IMG/VR virus record: IMGVR_UViG_3300025601_000022
Location: 1-55,576 of that record
DNA length: 55,576 bases
Direction: 5' to 3' (one strand)
From: a virus
Each line of letters starts with the position of its first letter. Within the stretch, counting starts at the first letter, position 1. Under the pieces are notes generated by a model. It saw nothing but the letters and a program-made list of their open reading frames with translations, was not told where the DNA came from and did not search any database. Shown one piece after another: positions 7,814-13,948 of the stretch. Position numbers and translations under genes: made by a program.

Positions 7814-7843
7814 GGACAGACCTTTCTTTTTTTTTGCTTAGGC

Positions 7844-7872
7844 TTGCACTTAGTGTCGAGTTCGCGTATTCT
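7844..7872 (+). promoter_or_regulatory. Promoter with the decamer at the transcription start
   Basis: TTGCAC (7844-7849), 17 nt, TATTCT (7867-7872). CTTAGTAGCA directly follows the -10 box and would span +1. Confidence 0.8.
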
Positions 7873-7914
7873 CTTAGTAGCACAAACAATCACCTACAAC
7901 GAAGGAGAGACATC

Positions 7915-8220
7915 ATGGCACTAAGTTACGCGGGCATTAAGGGCAAGATCTCCGAGCGCGAAATCTTTACCGGCAACAGCATGACTGCCGAGTACGTCCA
8001 GAATGAATACGCCTCATTAGGGCGACTCCCAACCCATGACGCAAGCGTCCTACGCGCCGACATTCAACGCGCAAAAGACAATGCTGACAGCGTTTATGTA
8101 ATCTATTCGTATGCCACGCCGATTGCATGGGCATACGGTGACACGGTGCGCGTACCAGAGGTTAAGTACAGCGTTACCACGTCGAAGCAACAGAGTCTAG
8201 TGCGCGGATACCTAAGGTAG
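7915..8220 (+). CDS. 101-residue hypothetical protein
   Basis: The product has 101 residues, soluble, without known motifs; several Tyr cluster near residues 66-75. GAAGGAGAG precedes ATG 7915, clearly the start. It is first in a two-gene unit with the small basic gene at 8230. Confidence 0.75.
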   Translation: MALSYAGIKGKISEREIFTGNSMTAEYVQNEYASLGRLPTHDASVLRADIQRAKDNADSVYVIYSYATPIAWAYGDTVRVPEVKYSVTTSKQQSLVRGYLR

Positions 8221-8229
8221 ACTTGCATC

Positions 8230-8403
8230 ATGGCTAATCGTGCTACTAAGAAGGACAGGGGGCGCACCTTGTACGGGGTAGGTGCGCCCGGAAACTTCGC
8301 GCTCAATACTCACGCGCCACGCTTTGCCGACAGGCGCACGAAACGAAACAGATCACGCGCCGAAATCGAGCGCAAAGCAGTTAATGAGTCTAAGTCTAGT
8401 TAG
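8230..8403 (+). CDS. 57-residue highly basic protein
   Basis: The frame runs MANRATKKDR to VNESKSS. It is rich in Arg and Lys, with a GAPGNFALNTHAPRF core followed by a basic tail, a pattern I recall from small actinophage proteins. It may bind nucleic acid. The decamer is read Ala-Thr-Lys at residues 5-7, and a second copy supplies the TAG stop. AAGGTAG lies 10 bases upstream. Confidence 0.68.
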   Translation: MANRATKKDRGRTLYGVGAPGNFALNTHAPRFADRRTKRNRSRAEIERKAVNESKSS

Positions 8404-8415
8404 TAGCAGGCAGTC

Positions 8416-8467
8416 TTGCACTTGTCAGAGAGTACTGATACGCTGGATACATACCGCAAAGCGCGGT
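8416..8467 (+). promoter_or_regulatory. Promoter with 5'-terminal hairpin
   Basis: TTGCAC (8416-8421), 17 nt, TACGCT (8439-8444). Hairpin ACCGC-AAAGC-GCGGT (8453-8467) starts at the expected +1. Confidence 0.8.
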
Positions 8468-8485
8468 CAAGATAGGGGACATCAG

Positions 8486-8686
8486 ATGAGCATCACTCAA
8501 GCACAGAACACGGCGATTGTTTCCGCTGGTTTCACGGTAACTAATTTCAAGAGTCCTGCCATAATGTGCGCGACTCAGCCACTGGAAACATTTAGCGCAC
8601 CTGACTGGCACTCACTCGCTCTTTACGCGATAAAGTTTCAACTGTGCGAGTGCGAGAACCACCAACCAATTACATTGTGCTACTAA
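8486..8686 (+). CDS. 66-residue hypothetical protein
   Basis: The product has 66 residues with CEC near the C-terminus. The start follows GATAGGGGACATCAG, a Shine-Dalgarno block repeated before other small genes. The stop TAA lies inside a decamer copy read Cys-Tyr-stop, and the same copy leads into the next ribosome binding site. Confidence 0.7.
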   Translation: MSITQAQNTAIVSAGFTVTNFKSPAIMCATQPLETFSAPDWHSLALYAIKFQLCECENHQPITLCY

Positions 8687-8700
8687 GAAAGAGGGACATC

Positions 8701-8946
8701 ATGAGCATAAAATTTTCTGAGACAGAATATGCAGTTTGCCTAGATTGCGTCATGTCTGCTGCTGGATACGACGCGCACGAATTAGGCTGTGAGCCAGAGC
8801 ATGAGCCACTGTCAAAGTTTGCAGGCGATACGACCACCACAATTATTCCGACAAACACGGATCTGGGTTTCTCGAATAAGGGCTGCCAAGGTTGCGAGGA
8901 CAAACTAGCAGGCAATCGCTACGCGATAACGCTGCTAGATATTTAA
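8701..8946 (+). CDS. Cys-rich zinc-binding-type small protein
   Basis: The product has 81 residues with CLDC near residues 12-15, a CEPEHEP segment near 30 and CQGC near 62, suggesting one zinc site. The ribosome binding site is GAAAGAGGGACATC directly after the decamer. No named family is recognised. Confidence 0.72.
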   Translation: MSIKFSETEYAVCLDCVMSAAGYDAHELGCEPEHEPLSKFAGDTTTTIIPTNTDLGFSNKGCQGCEDKLAGNRYAITLLDI

Positions 8947-8974
8947 TCATGCTACTAAGAGAAGGGGAAACGAA

Positions 8975-9178
8975 ATGACTTGCCTACAAGACCACACGGA
9001 CAAATGTAAGGGAACAGTGGAATACCGCGAATCTCTGTCAGGTACGGGTGTAGAGATTGCAAGATGCGAGAATCACTGGGGCGAAGCACTAGAGCGCGAC
9101 GAGCAGATCAGACTACGTTATCCACGCAACGCGCCAAGTGACTTTGATCCTTCGTACGCTGGTGAGTCATGGGAGTGA
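8975..9178 (+). CDS. Small zinc-finger-like protein
   Basis: The product has 67 residues. C3, H7, C11, C31 and H34 could form a metal site. The GTVEYRESLSGTG ... RCENHWGEAL ... YAGESWE pattern is familiar from actinobacterial phages and hosts. AAGAGAAGGGGAAACG, continuous with a decamer copy, is the ribosome binding site. It is the last gene of the 8486-9178 unit. Confidence 0.75.
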   Translation: MTCLQDHTDKCKGTVEYRESLSGTGVEIARCENHWGEALERDEQIRLRYPRNAPSDFDPSYAGESWE

Positions 9179-9213
9179 ACGAAATTATTAAGTAGCAGGA
9201 GAAAGTTGCGACC

Positions 9214-9231
9214 AGAAAAAATGTTTTTTCT
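9214..9231. repeat. AGAAAAAATGTTTTTTCT inverted repeat, copy 2
   Basis: Identical to copy 1, 25 bases upstream of a -35 box. Confidence 0.8.
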
Positions 9232-9255
9232 GAAGTGCCAAGTTATTCGCCAGAC

Positions 9256-9284
9256 TTGCATAATCACTAAAGTTAATGTATTCT
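9256..9284 (+). promoter_or_regulatory. Promoter with the decamer at the transcription start
   Basis: TTGCAT (9256-9261), 17 nt, TATTCT (9279-9284), directly followed by CTTAGTAGCACAAA as at 7873. Confidence 0.8.
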
Positions 9285-9338
9285 CTTAGTAGCACAAAAT
9301 GATCAGCGAAATACGCGGATCGAAAGGGGCGGGGAGAT

Positions 9339-9548
9339 ATGCCAAAGCAAGGGACAGTCACAGTAGTTTCAGTCCGACCATTCTGTGACTTTGGGTGCGG
9401 ATCAGAAGCAAAGATTGACGGGCGCACGACTATGGGTGCGTGGGCGAACATGTGCCTAGATCATTGGATCTCATACGGCTGCGGGAAATTGGGCGTGGGG
9501 CACGGTCAAAAGTTAGCACTTGCCCCTAAGAATGAAGGGGGCGAGTGA
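9339..9548 (+). CDS. Small Cys/His protein of the DGRT-GAWANMC family
   Basis: The product has 69 residues. Two N-terminal Cys (CDFGC), then DGRTTMGAWANMC, an H and GCGKLGVGHGQKL form a pattern common in small actinophage proteins, probably zinc binding. GGGGCGGGGAG precedes the ATG. The role is unknown. Confidence 0.75.
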   Translation: MPKQGTVTVVSVRPFCDFGCGSEAKIDGRTTMGAWANMCLDHWISYGCGKLGVGHGQKLALAPKNEGGE

Positions 9549-9549
9549 T

Positions 9550-9888
9550 ATGGCATTCGACATGAGTCTGGACTACGCCAATGGGACATGTTTACAGGGG
9601 CGCATAGACATAACTAGAGCGCGTATCGAAGAGGTGTTTGGCGCACCTCTGTACGACAGCACCGACAATGACGAAAAAGTCATGACAGAGTGGGGCATCA
9701 TGTTTGATGATGGAACATGCGCGACTATCTATGACTGGAAACGCTACGAAATGGGCGCGGTTGGATTCCATGAAGTTTATGACTGGCACATAGGTGGAAC
9801 TAGCCATGATGCTATGGATAAGGTTACAGCGGTGCTACTAAAGAGAGGGGGTGAGCGAGATGACTGGAGTTACATTAACAATTCATGA
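9550..9888 (+). CDS. Conserved small phage protein (EVFG / IYDWK / WHIGG family)
   Basis: The product has 112 residues. EVFGAPLYDSTDNDEKVMTEW, TIYDWKRYE and DWHIGGTSHDAM form an arrangement familiar in actinophages, function unknown. The start ATG 9550 follows the upstream stop by one base. The decamer near the C-terminus is read Val-Leu-Leu-Lys. Its last 29 bases overlap the next start. Confidence 0.75.
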   Translation: MAFDMSLDYANGTCLQGRIDITRARIEEVFGAPLYDSTDNDEKVMTEWGIMFDDGTCATIYDWKRYEMGAVGFHEVYDWHIGGTSHDAMDKVTAVLLKRGGERDDWSYINNS

Positions 9889-10024
9889 TCAGGCTAAGGG
9901 GATTGCTCCGACACAAACTTTCACGTTTGAGTGCCATAGTCCCAAAAGACTGGCAGAGATTGTTCAGGGCACGTTCGACAACATGCCAGAGAGTGCGCGG
10001 ATTACGCAGATTTATGTGGACTAA
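9860..10024 (+). CDS. 54-residue hypothetical protein
   Basis: The frame runs MTGVTLTIHD to ITQIYVD, overlapping the upstream gene by 29 bases. GAGAGGGGGTGAGCGAG is a strong ribosome binding site. The decamer copy just upstream sits at the usual position before the Shine-Dalgarno. No family is recognised. Confidence 0.62.
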   Translation: MTGVTLTIHDQAKGIAPTQTFTFECHSPKRLAEIVQGTFDNMPESARITQIYVD

Positions 10025-10077
10025 TTAGATCTACTTAGTAGCACGACAAACACGCGGAACCTAATTTAGGTTTAGGC

Positions 10078-10129
10078 TTGCACATGTCAGTCACTTAGTG
10101 TATTGTTCTACTTATACGGAAAGCCCGTA
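10078..10129 (+). promoter_or_regulatory. Promoter with 5'-terminal hairpin
   Basis: TTGCAC (10078-10083), 17 nt with GTCAGTCA, TATTGT (10101-10106). Hairpin TACGG-AAAGC-CCGTA (10115-10129) begins at the expected +1. It is equivalent to the leader of paralogue A. Confidence 0.82.
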
Positions 10130-10148
10130 CAAAAGTGAAGGGGTCAAG

Positions 10149-10541
10149 ATGACTATCAAAAAGACAAACAAGGGCACGGTTAGCGTTTCGCACCGTGGCG
10201 CAGTAGTGGCAGACAGCGCACTTATCGCTGCTATCGCTCAAGTGAGTAACATGCGTGCTACTAAGAGAGAGTGCACTAAGGCTGAGGACGCTGCCAAGGT
10301 TGCAATCAAAGTTGCCACGGGAGATCGTGCGCGCCTTATCCTCAATGTCGAGGGAGACATCATCTGTGAAGTCAAAGAAGTTGCAACAACTAGCGTGAGC
10401 GTAGATGGGTTTCTCGAAGCACTAGAGGGACTCTACCCCGACATCTGGGCAACGCTCATGGACAGAGATCCCAAAGCAGTTGAGACCGCTAAGACCGCTG
10501 CTACCAAGCATGACACCTACCTTAAGGTGTTGCCTAAGTAA
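10149..10541 (+). CDS. 130-residue paralogue B (GTVSVSH family)
   Basis: The product has 130 residues, the paralogue of 6197-6589. It is conserved at KKTNKGTVSVSH, NMRATK, RARLILN, DIICEV, and the C-terminal ATKH...LPK. AAGGGGTCAAG precedes the ATG. A decamer copy is read Ala-Thr-Lys at the same position as in paralogue A. Divergence between the two is well above noise, so the duplication is not recent. Function unknown. Confidence 0.82.
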   Translation: MTIKKTNKGTVSVSHRGAVVADSALIAAIAQVSNMRATKRECTKAEDAAKVAIKVATGDRARLILNVEGDIICEVKEVATTSVSVDGFLEALEGLYPDIWATLMDRDPKAVETAKTAATKHDTYLKVLPK

Positions 10542-10550
10542 TTAGGACTC

Positions 10551-10577
10551 GGAGAGGGGGACACGCGCCCCCTCTCC
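10551..10577 (+). terminator. Perfect 10-bp stem-loop
   Basis: GGAGAGGGGG (10551-10560) and CCCCCTCTCC (10568-10577), without a T tract. It lies between paralogue B and the micro-gene at 10613. Confidence 0.6.
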
Positions 10578-10612
10578 ACACCATAACAGTGTGCTACTAA
10601 GAGAGAGACATC

Positions 10613-10723
10613 ATGACAACAGACAAAGCAAAGACGATTACAGGGGTAGTCCTATCCTTGGCCATAGTTGGGACGCTGATAGGCATGGTTATGTCCATGC
10701 AAAGTCACGGACTACTTTGGTAG
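10613..10723 (+). CDS. 36-residue single-span membrane micro-protein
   Basis: The frame runs MTTDKAKTIT to SHGLLW with one hydrophobic span (about residues 10-27). AAGAGAGAGACATC, continuous with a decamer copy, is the ribosome binding site; the TAG stop lies in a variant decamer (TTGGTAGCA). The double use of the repeat is the same as at 8701 and 11886. Confidence 0.58.
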   Translation: MTTDKAKTITGVVLSLAIVGTLIGMVMSMQSHGLLW

Positions 10724-10739
10724 CACGCGAAAAATAGAG

Positions 10740-10765
10740 GGGAGTCGCGGAGATTCGTGGCTCCC
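10740..10765 (+). terminator. 7-bp terminator hairpin
   Basis: GGGAGTC and GGCTCCC pair with a 12-nt loop, then GTTTAGTTTC. Confidence 0.6.
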
Positions 10766-10783
10766 GTTTAGTTTCGAGGAACC

Positions 10784-10801
10784 AGAAAAAATGTTTTTTC
10801 T
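10784..10801. repeat. AGAAAAAATGTTTTTTCT inverted repeat, copy 3
   Basis: Same 18-mer, 25 bases upstream of the next -35 box. Confidence 0.8.
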
Positions 10802-10825
10802 GACATCCCCGCCGCGCGGTCAGAC

Positions 10826-10880
10826 TTGACAGATAATTATTTTCATGATGTAATTTATCTATCACTCCAAGGGGGGTGAT
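10826..10880 (+). promoter_or_regulatory. Promoter with hairpin that contains a Shine-Dalgarno
   Basis: TTGACA (10826-10831), 17 nt, TGTAAT (10849-10854). The 8-bp stem ATCACTCC (10861-10868) / GGGGTGAT (10873-10880) with AAGG loop starts near +1 and buries the GGGGTGAT site that precedes the upstream ATG at 10883. Confidence 0.75.
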
Positions 10881-10897
10881 CAATGAAAGGACACAGC

Positions 10898-11272
10898 ATG
10901 AGGGCATTGACAGTGAACGCAGAGACATTAGAAACAACTCTGATTGACCTGCCACGCGAGGGCGGGCTGGCACAATTACAGCGCGAGGTCGGCGGATATA
11001 TCGAAGCGGTACGGTTAGAAGAGTTTGATTTCTATCTCAATGAAGAGGGCAAGATGATTGGCCTACCTCTCAATGAAGTGGGCACGCTGCTTTGGGAGAG
11101 CGTATATGGTCAGACCGACGTGATCATGGGTAATATCGTTGTCGTAGGTAAGCCTGATGATGAGGGCTACGAAACAGAGTTAAGTTTAGAGAGCGCGCAA
11201 GAGATTCAGAATATCGCCATTACGTTGCAAGTCACGCGGTTTGGTAATGCGCTTATGGCGCGCGGTAACTAA
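10898..11272 (+). CDS. DUF3846-like protein
   Basis: The product has 124 residues. GGYIEAV, FDFYLNEEGKMIGLPLNEV and DVIMGNIVVVGKPDDEG match the DUF3846 pattern seen in many phages and actinobacteria, function unknown. ATG 10898 has a free AAAGGACACAGC site; ATG 10883 in the same frame (129 residues) has a stronger site that lies inside the leader hairpin. Both starts may be used under different conditions. Confidence 0.8.
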   Translation: MRALTVNAETLETTLIDLPREGGLAQLQREVGGYIEAVRLEEFDFYLNEEGKMIGLPLNEVGTLLWESVYGQTDVIMGNIVVVGKPDDEGYETELSLESAQEIQNIAITLQVTRFGNALMARGN

Positions 11273-11282
11273 TCCTAGTCAA

Positions 11283-11315
11283 GGGGAGAGAGTGCATGTC
11301 TGACATTCTCTCCCC
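11283..11315 (+). terminator. 9-bp terminator-like hairpin
   Basis: GGGGAGAGA (11283-11291) and TCTCTCCCC (11307-11315), followed by CTACACTTTAG. Confidence 0.65.
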
Positions 11316-11322
11316 CTACACT

Positions 11323-11349
11323 TTAGTAGCACGATTTATATGCTACTAA
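11323..11349. repeat. Inverted pair of decamer copies forming a 9-bp hairpin
   Basis: TTAGTAGCA (11323-11331) and TGCTACTAA (11341-11349) face each other across a 9-nt AT-rich loop. Confidence 0.85.
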
Positions 11350-11376
11350 GAAAGACACGCAAAGATTGCTCTCAGT

Positions 11377-11405
11377 TTGCATATGTCAGTGCATTGTGAT
11401 ATTGT
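11377..11405 (+). promoter_or_regulatory. Promoter
   Basis: TTGCAT (11377-11382), 17 nt starting ATGTCAGTG, TATTGT (11400-11405). It is closely related to the one at 10078. Confidence 0.78.
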
Positions 11406-11441
11406 TACACCACAAGCACAAACGAGCGAGAGGGGCACAAA

Positions 11442-11624
11442 ATGAGGTTCATGCCAGATAGCGCGATACTCGGAACCATAGGCCACGCAAAGCGTCGCTC
11501 AGCAAAGAGTAAGGCTCGCGCACGTCGCGCATCACGCAACCAACGCCCATTGACAGGCGTGGACATCATTGGCGGTATCGCCCTCATGTTCGGATTCATA
11601 TTGTTCGTAGCACTATTCGTTTAA
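11442..11624 (+). CDS. 60-residue basic single-span membrane protein
   Basis: The basic N-terminal half (AKRRSAKSKARARRASRNQR) is followed by one hydrophobic span in the last 20 residues. The positive-inside rule puts the N-terminus in the cytoplasm. CGAGAGGGGCAC precedes the ATG. It heads a run of four micro-genes. Confidence 0.68.
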   Translation: MRFMPDSAILGTIGHAKRRSAKSKARARRASRNQRPLTGVDIIGGIALMFGFILFVALFV

Positions 11625-11650
11625 TCGTGCTACTAAGAGAAGGGGAGATC

Positions 11651-11767
11651 ATGACAACACAGACACAGACACTTTGCAAGGATTGCAATATGTATCCTGC
11701 GATTCAGATTCAGCCGGAATACACAGAGCGTTGCCGGCACTGCCACAATAAATTGTGGAAGAAATAA
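11651..11767 (+). CDS. 38-residue zinc-ribbon micro-protein
   Basis: MTTQTQTLCKDCNMYP ends in ERCRHCHNKLWKK. The two CxxC pairs form a minimal zinc ribbon. AAGAGAAGGGGAGATC, continuous with the decamer at 11628, is the ribosome binding site. Confidence 0.65.
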   Translation: MTTQTQTLCKDCNMYPAIQIQPEYTERCRHCHNKLWKK

Positions 11768-11769
11768 TC

Positions 11770-11883
11770 ATGCTACTAAGAGGGAGCACGATTGCGTTTA
11801 AGTGCGTAGAGTGTTTGCGGACGTGGACAGTATTTGATGACGCTCAAGAATGGGCGTATGGTCACGATTGCGAAGGGGGGTGA
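11770..11883 (+). CDS. 37-residue zinc-binding micro-protein
   Basis: CVEC and HDC residues suggest a zinc site. The only ATG (11770) overlaps the decamer, read Met-Leu-Leu-Arg. At this site the decamer and its purine tail normally act as ribosome binding site, so a non-ATG start near 11790 (ATT or TTG) is also possible. It is followed closely by the GTG-started gene at 11886. Confidence 0.5.
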   Translation: MLLRGSTIAFKCVECLRTWTVFDDAQEWAYGHDCEGG

Positions 11884-11885
11884 TC

Positions 11886-11966
11886 GTGGAGATAGCCCAA
11901 GCGGTACTTGCGGGGATTCTAATGGGATTCGGCGCGGGGATCATATTCATTCGACGATGCTACTAA
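11886..11966 (+). CDS. 26-residue membrane micro-protein
   Basis: GTG start after AAGGGGGGTGATC, a strong Shine-Dalgarno inside the previous gene's end. The product is one hydrophobic span ending IIFIRRCY. The TAA stop is inside a decamer copy. It is very short; the strong ribosome binding site and exact fit between neighbours are the evidence. Confidence 0.5.
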   Translation: MEIAQAVLAGILMGFGAGIIFIRRCY

Positions 11967-11997
11967 GAGAGAGAGACAGGCAAAATGTGTGTTTGAC

Positions 11998-12047
11998 TTG
12001 CAATTGTCAGATGACTAATGTAGACTAAAGACATGCCAACACGGGCA
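11998..12047 (+). promoter_or_regulatory. Promoter with 5'-terminal hairpin
   Basis: TTGCAA (11998-12003), 17 nt with TTGTCAGATGAC, TAGACT (12021-12026). Hairpin TGCC-AACACG-GGCA (12034-12047) lies at the expected +1. Confidence 0.78.
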
Positions 12048-12064
12048 CAGAGATAGGGGACATC

Positions 12065-12190
12065 ATGGCACCGGCTCAAGATTACGTGGAGACCTGCGGA
12101 TACTGCACCAATGAGTATCTTTACTCAAACCTACGCACCAATAATGAGGGGGACGCAATTTGCCCCCCCTGTCGGAAAGAGGGGGAGTGA
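12065..12190 (+). CDS. 41-residue zinc-ribbon micro-protein
   Basis: CGYC and CPPC pairs 20 residues apart make a zinc ribbon. The start follows GATAGGGGACATC exactly. It is cotranscribed with the gene at 12247. Confidence 0.66.
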   Translation: MAPAQDYVETCGYCTNEYLYSNLRTNNEGDAICPPCRKEGE

Positions 12191-12246
12191 GCGAGATGAT
12201 TTATGTTCCCATTATTCATGCTACTAAGAGAGAGAGTGACAAAGAG

Positions 12247-12519
12247 ATGACAACACCATTGATATTTATCACAGATCCTGGACATGGTTGGTTAGAGGTA
12301 GACTTAGCAGAATTCCCAGAAGCATTTGATTGTGGGACAGGATACGGATACATAGACGAAGCGCGCGGAAAGATATACCTCGAAGAGGATACAGAGCTTT
12401 GGGCATTCTTGAAGACTCACCCAGAGATTAACGACCGCATTACAGAGAAGGTGTGGGCAGACAGAGACGCACCATTGCGAAACCTGCCAAGGAACGAGGC
12501 CAGACTTGTGAGGGCGTAG
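12247..12519 (+). CDS. Small acidic protein of the DPGHGWLEV family
   Basis: The product has 90 residues. FITDPGHGWLEVD and GYGYIDEARGKIYLEED form a pattern recurring in actinophages, role unknown. Family members start close to this motif, so ATG 12247 is chosen. An in-frame ATG at 12196 would add 17 residues and would read a decamer copy as Ala-Thr-Lys. Confidence 0.72.
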   Translation: MTTPLIFITDPGHGWLEVDLAEFPEAFDCGTGYGYIDEARGKIYLEEDTELWAFLKTHPEINDRITEKVWADRDAPLRNLPRNEARLVRA

Positions 12520-12533
12520 GTATTAGTAGCGAG

Positions 12534-12557
12534 GGGGCGTGGCGAGAGTCGCGCCCC
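12534..12557 (+). terminator. GC-rich stem-loop
   Basis: GGGGC and GCCCC close a hairpin with an inner GCGA/TCGC stem. It lies after the 12065-12519 operon. Confidence 0.55.
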
Positions 12558-12574
12558 TAAGTTGCCGCCAGCTT

Positions 12575-12592
12575 AGAAAAAATGTTTTTTCT
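12575..12592. repeat. AGAAAAAATGTTTTTTCT inverted repeat, copy 4
   Basis: Same 18-mer, 25 bases upstream of the next -35 box, the spacing also seen at copies 2 and 3. Confidence 0.8.
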
Positions 12593-12616
12593 GAGAGCCA
12601 CGATACGCGGTCAGAT

Positions 12617-12645
12617 TTGCAATTAAATATATTGTAAAGTAAAGT
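12617..12645 (+). promoter_or_regulatory. Promoter
   Basis: TTGCAA (12617-12622), 17 nt AT-rich, TAAAGT (12640-12645). Confidence 0.7.
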
Positions 12646-12721
12646 AAGGTAAAGTTAAATAGACAGCCACGCAGGTGCTCGCCACCTACGCTACTAAGAG
12701 ATAGAGGGAATACTAATAATA

Positions 12722-13297
12722 ATGAAAACTAAACGAAAGTCTTATCTACCAGTAGAGGTAGCAGACGCCTTTAATAAGATCTCAGGTGAACCACAATCTT
12801 TGCGAGACTCCTACATGCTACGTCTAGTAATGAATGGATGGACGCATAACTCTGTTGCAGTCGCTGCTGGAGATCTCTCACGTGAGCGAGTACGTCAGTG
12901 CGTGCATCCAAGTGTTTCTGACACTAATCCTTATTGGGACTATGTAACTACTCATGGCATTGACTCTCTCCCAGTCCCAGACTTACCAGATCGCATTGAA
13001 AAGCCTAGGGCTGCCCCAAGACCTATGCCTAGTGACGAAACTCTGGCACGACTAAGAGAACTAAAGCCACTCGCTGCGGAGGTACGATTTAATCACAGCC
13101 ACAACAGAGCAGAGGCTGAAGAGTATGTCGGGTTAATTTGGCACGCGCATACCGTAGAAGGCGTAAGTGTGTACCGTTTAGGAAAGTTGCTAGACGTGCT
13201 GCCTTGCGGTATCGAGAGTCGTCTAGTGCGTTATGGGTACAAGAAAACCAATGGTGGATCTGAAGCCTTTAGTCCGATTAAGTATCGGAAAGTCTAA
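12722..13297 (+). CDS. Two-HTH DNA-binding protein, paralogue of 19532-20050
   Basis: The product has 191 residues. A helix-turn-helix-like segment (about 28-60: RLVMNGWTHNSVAVAAGDLS) is followed by a Pro-rich linker (about 90-110), a helical LRELKPLAAEVR block and a second HTH-like segment (about 145-175: GVSVYRLGKLLDVL). The same order of HTH, Pro linker, LRELxxL helix and C-terminal HTH occurs at 19532. It is probably a sequence-specific DNA-binding protein. It has its own promoter with a palindrome upstream, so autoregulation is possible. Confidence 0.72.
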   Translation: MKTKRKSYLPVEVADAFNKISGEPQSLRDSYMLRLVMNGWTHNSVAVAAGDLSRERVRQCVHPSVSDTNPYWDYVTTHGIDSLPVPDLPDRIEKPRAAPRPMPSDETLARLRELKPLAAEVRFNHSHNRAEAEEYVGLIWHAHTVEGVSVYRLGKLLDVLPCGIESRLVRYGYKKTNGGSEAFSPIKYRKV

Positions 13298-13321
13298 GAT
13301 CATATTGTGTAGTGAAGTGGA

Positions 13322-13341
13322 GTGCTACTAAGTAGTAGCAC
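13322..13341. repeat. Perfect 20-bp palindrome made of two decamer copies
   Basis: GTGCTACTAAGTAGTAGCAC is formed by fused opposite copies, ten bases before the tRNA. Confidence 0.88.
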
Positions 13342-13350
13342 GACACTCAC

Positions 13351-13423
13351 GCCCTCGTAGTTCAACGGACAGAATAACCGGCTTCTACCCGGTAGGTTGG
13401 GGGTTCGATTCCCTCCGAGGGCA
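13351..13423 (+). tRNA. tRNA-Arg (anticodon TCT)
   Basis: Full cloverleaf: acceptor GCCCTCG/CGAGGGC, D stem GTTC/GAAT, anticodon stem ACCGG/CCGGT with loop CTTCTAC (anticodon TCT, reads AGA and AGG), and T stem with TTCGATT loop. The discriminator is A and CCA is not encoded. AGA codons are frequent in the virion genes downstream, so the tRNA may supplement a host poor in this tRNA. Confidence 0.93.
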
Positions 13424-13426
13424 CAC

Positions 13427-13455
13427 TTGACAAACAAAGTAATGTCATATATTAT
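13427..13455 (+). promoter_or_regulatory. Strong promoter directly after the tRNA
   Basis: TTGACA (13427-13432), 17 nt, TATTAT (13450-13455). Confidence 0.8.
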
Positions 13456-13507
13456 TGTACTAACAACACAACAACTAAGGAGTGAGTCACATGATTTAAG
13501 TAAAGGA

Positions 13508-13576
13508 GTGAGGGTGGGGATACTCCAAAACCGCCAGCCAAAGGGACATAATCCCCTAGGCACAGAACACAGATAG
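13508..13576 (+). CDS. Possible 22-residue leader peptide
   Basis: A GTG-started frame after AAAGGA, ending within an orphan GATAGGGGAC block. It lies in a 200-nt leader between a strong promoter and the gene at 13660. It may be a leader peptide or chance. Confidence 0.2.
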   Translation: MRVGILQNRQPKGHNPLGTEHR

Positions 13577-13593
13577 GGGACAATAAGTTCACG

Positions 13594-13626
13594 GTAGTGG
13601 GAGGTGCAGAAGAACCCTCCCTCTAC
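13594..13626 (+). terminator. Stem-loop in the leader of the 13660 gene
   Basis: GTAGTGGGAGG and CCTCCCTCTAC pair at 10 of 11 positions. It follows an orphan Shine-Dalgarno block and precedes a variant decamer. There is no T tract. Confidence 0.5.
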
Positions 13627-13659
13627 TGCTTGCTACTAACTACAAGAAGGGGTAAGACA

Positions 13660-13947
13660 ATGAGACTTCAAATGAACAGCGCAGAAGAGTTAGGACTCAT
13701 GCTCAGTCAAGATGAGGTAAGCGTACTTGCTACGGCATTAGGTGGGCTGCTAAGCACACTAAACCATGAGATCGAAGAGATCGGAGATACCGCAAAGGAA
13801 GATCAAAGTAATCTTATGATGATGCTCTCCATGAAAATGGATACGGAGATAATGTTTCTCAGTCTTTGGACGGCTCTAGGATTGGGCGAGGAAAAACTTG
13901 CCATGCTACTAAAGACAACACAGATAGGTGAGGGGGAGAGTGAGTGA
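13660..13947 (+). CDS. 95-residue Met/Leu-rich hypothetical protein
   Basis: The product is mostly helical by composition (many Leu, Met, Glu), without a clear membrane span or motif. GAAGGGGTAAG precedes the ATG. A decamer copy near the C-terminus is read Met-Leu-Leu-Lys. It is first of a three-gene run, the next start lying one base after its stop. Confidence 0.72.
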   Translation: MRLQMNSAEELGLMLSQDEVSVLATALGGLLSTLNHEIEEIGDTAKEDQSNLMMMLSMKMDTEIMFLSLWTALGLGEEKLAMLLKTTQIGEGESE

Positions 13948-13948
13948 A

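Noticed and set aside
13300-13563. 87-codon minus-strand frame over the tRNA
   Set aside because: It is the well-known artefact of translating a tRNA on the opposite strand (GGNRTPNLPGRSRLFCP type).
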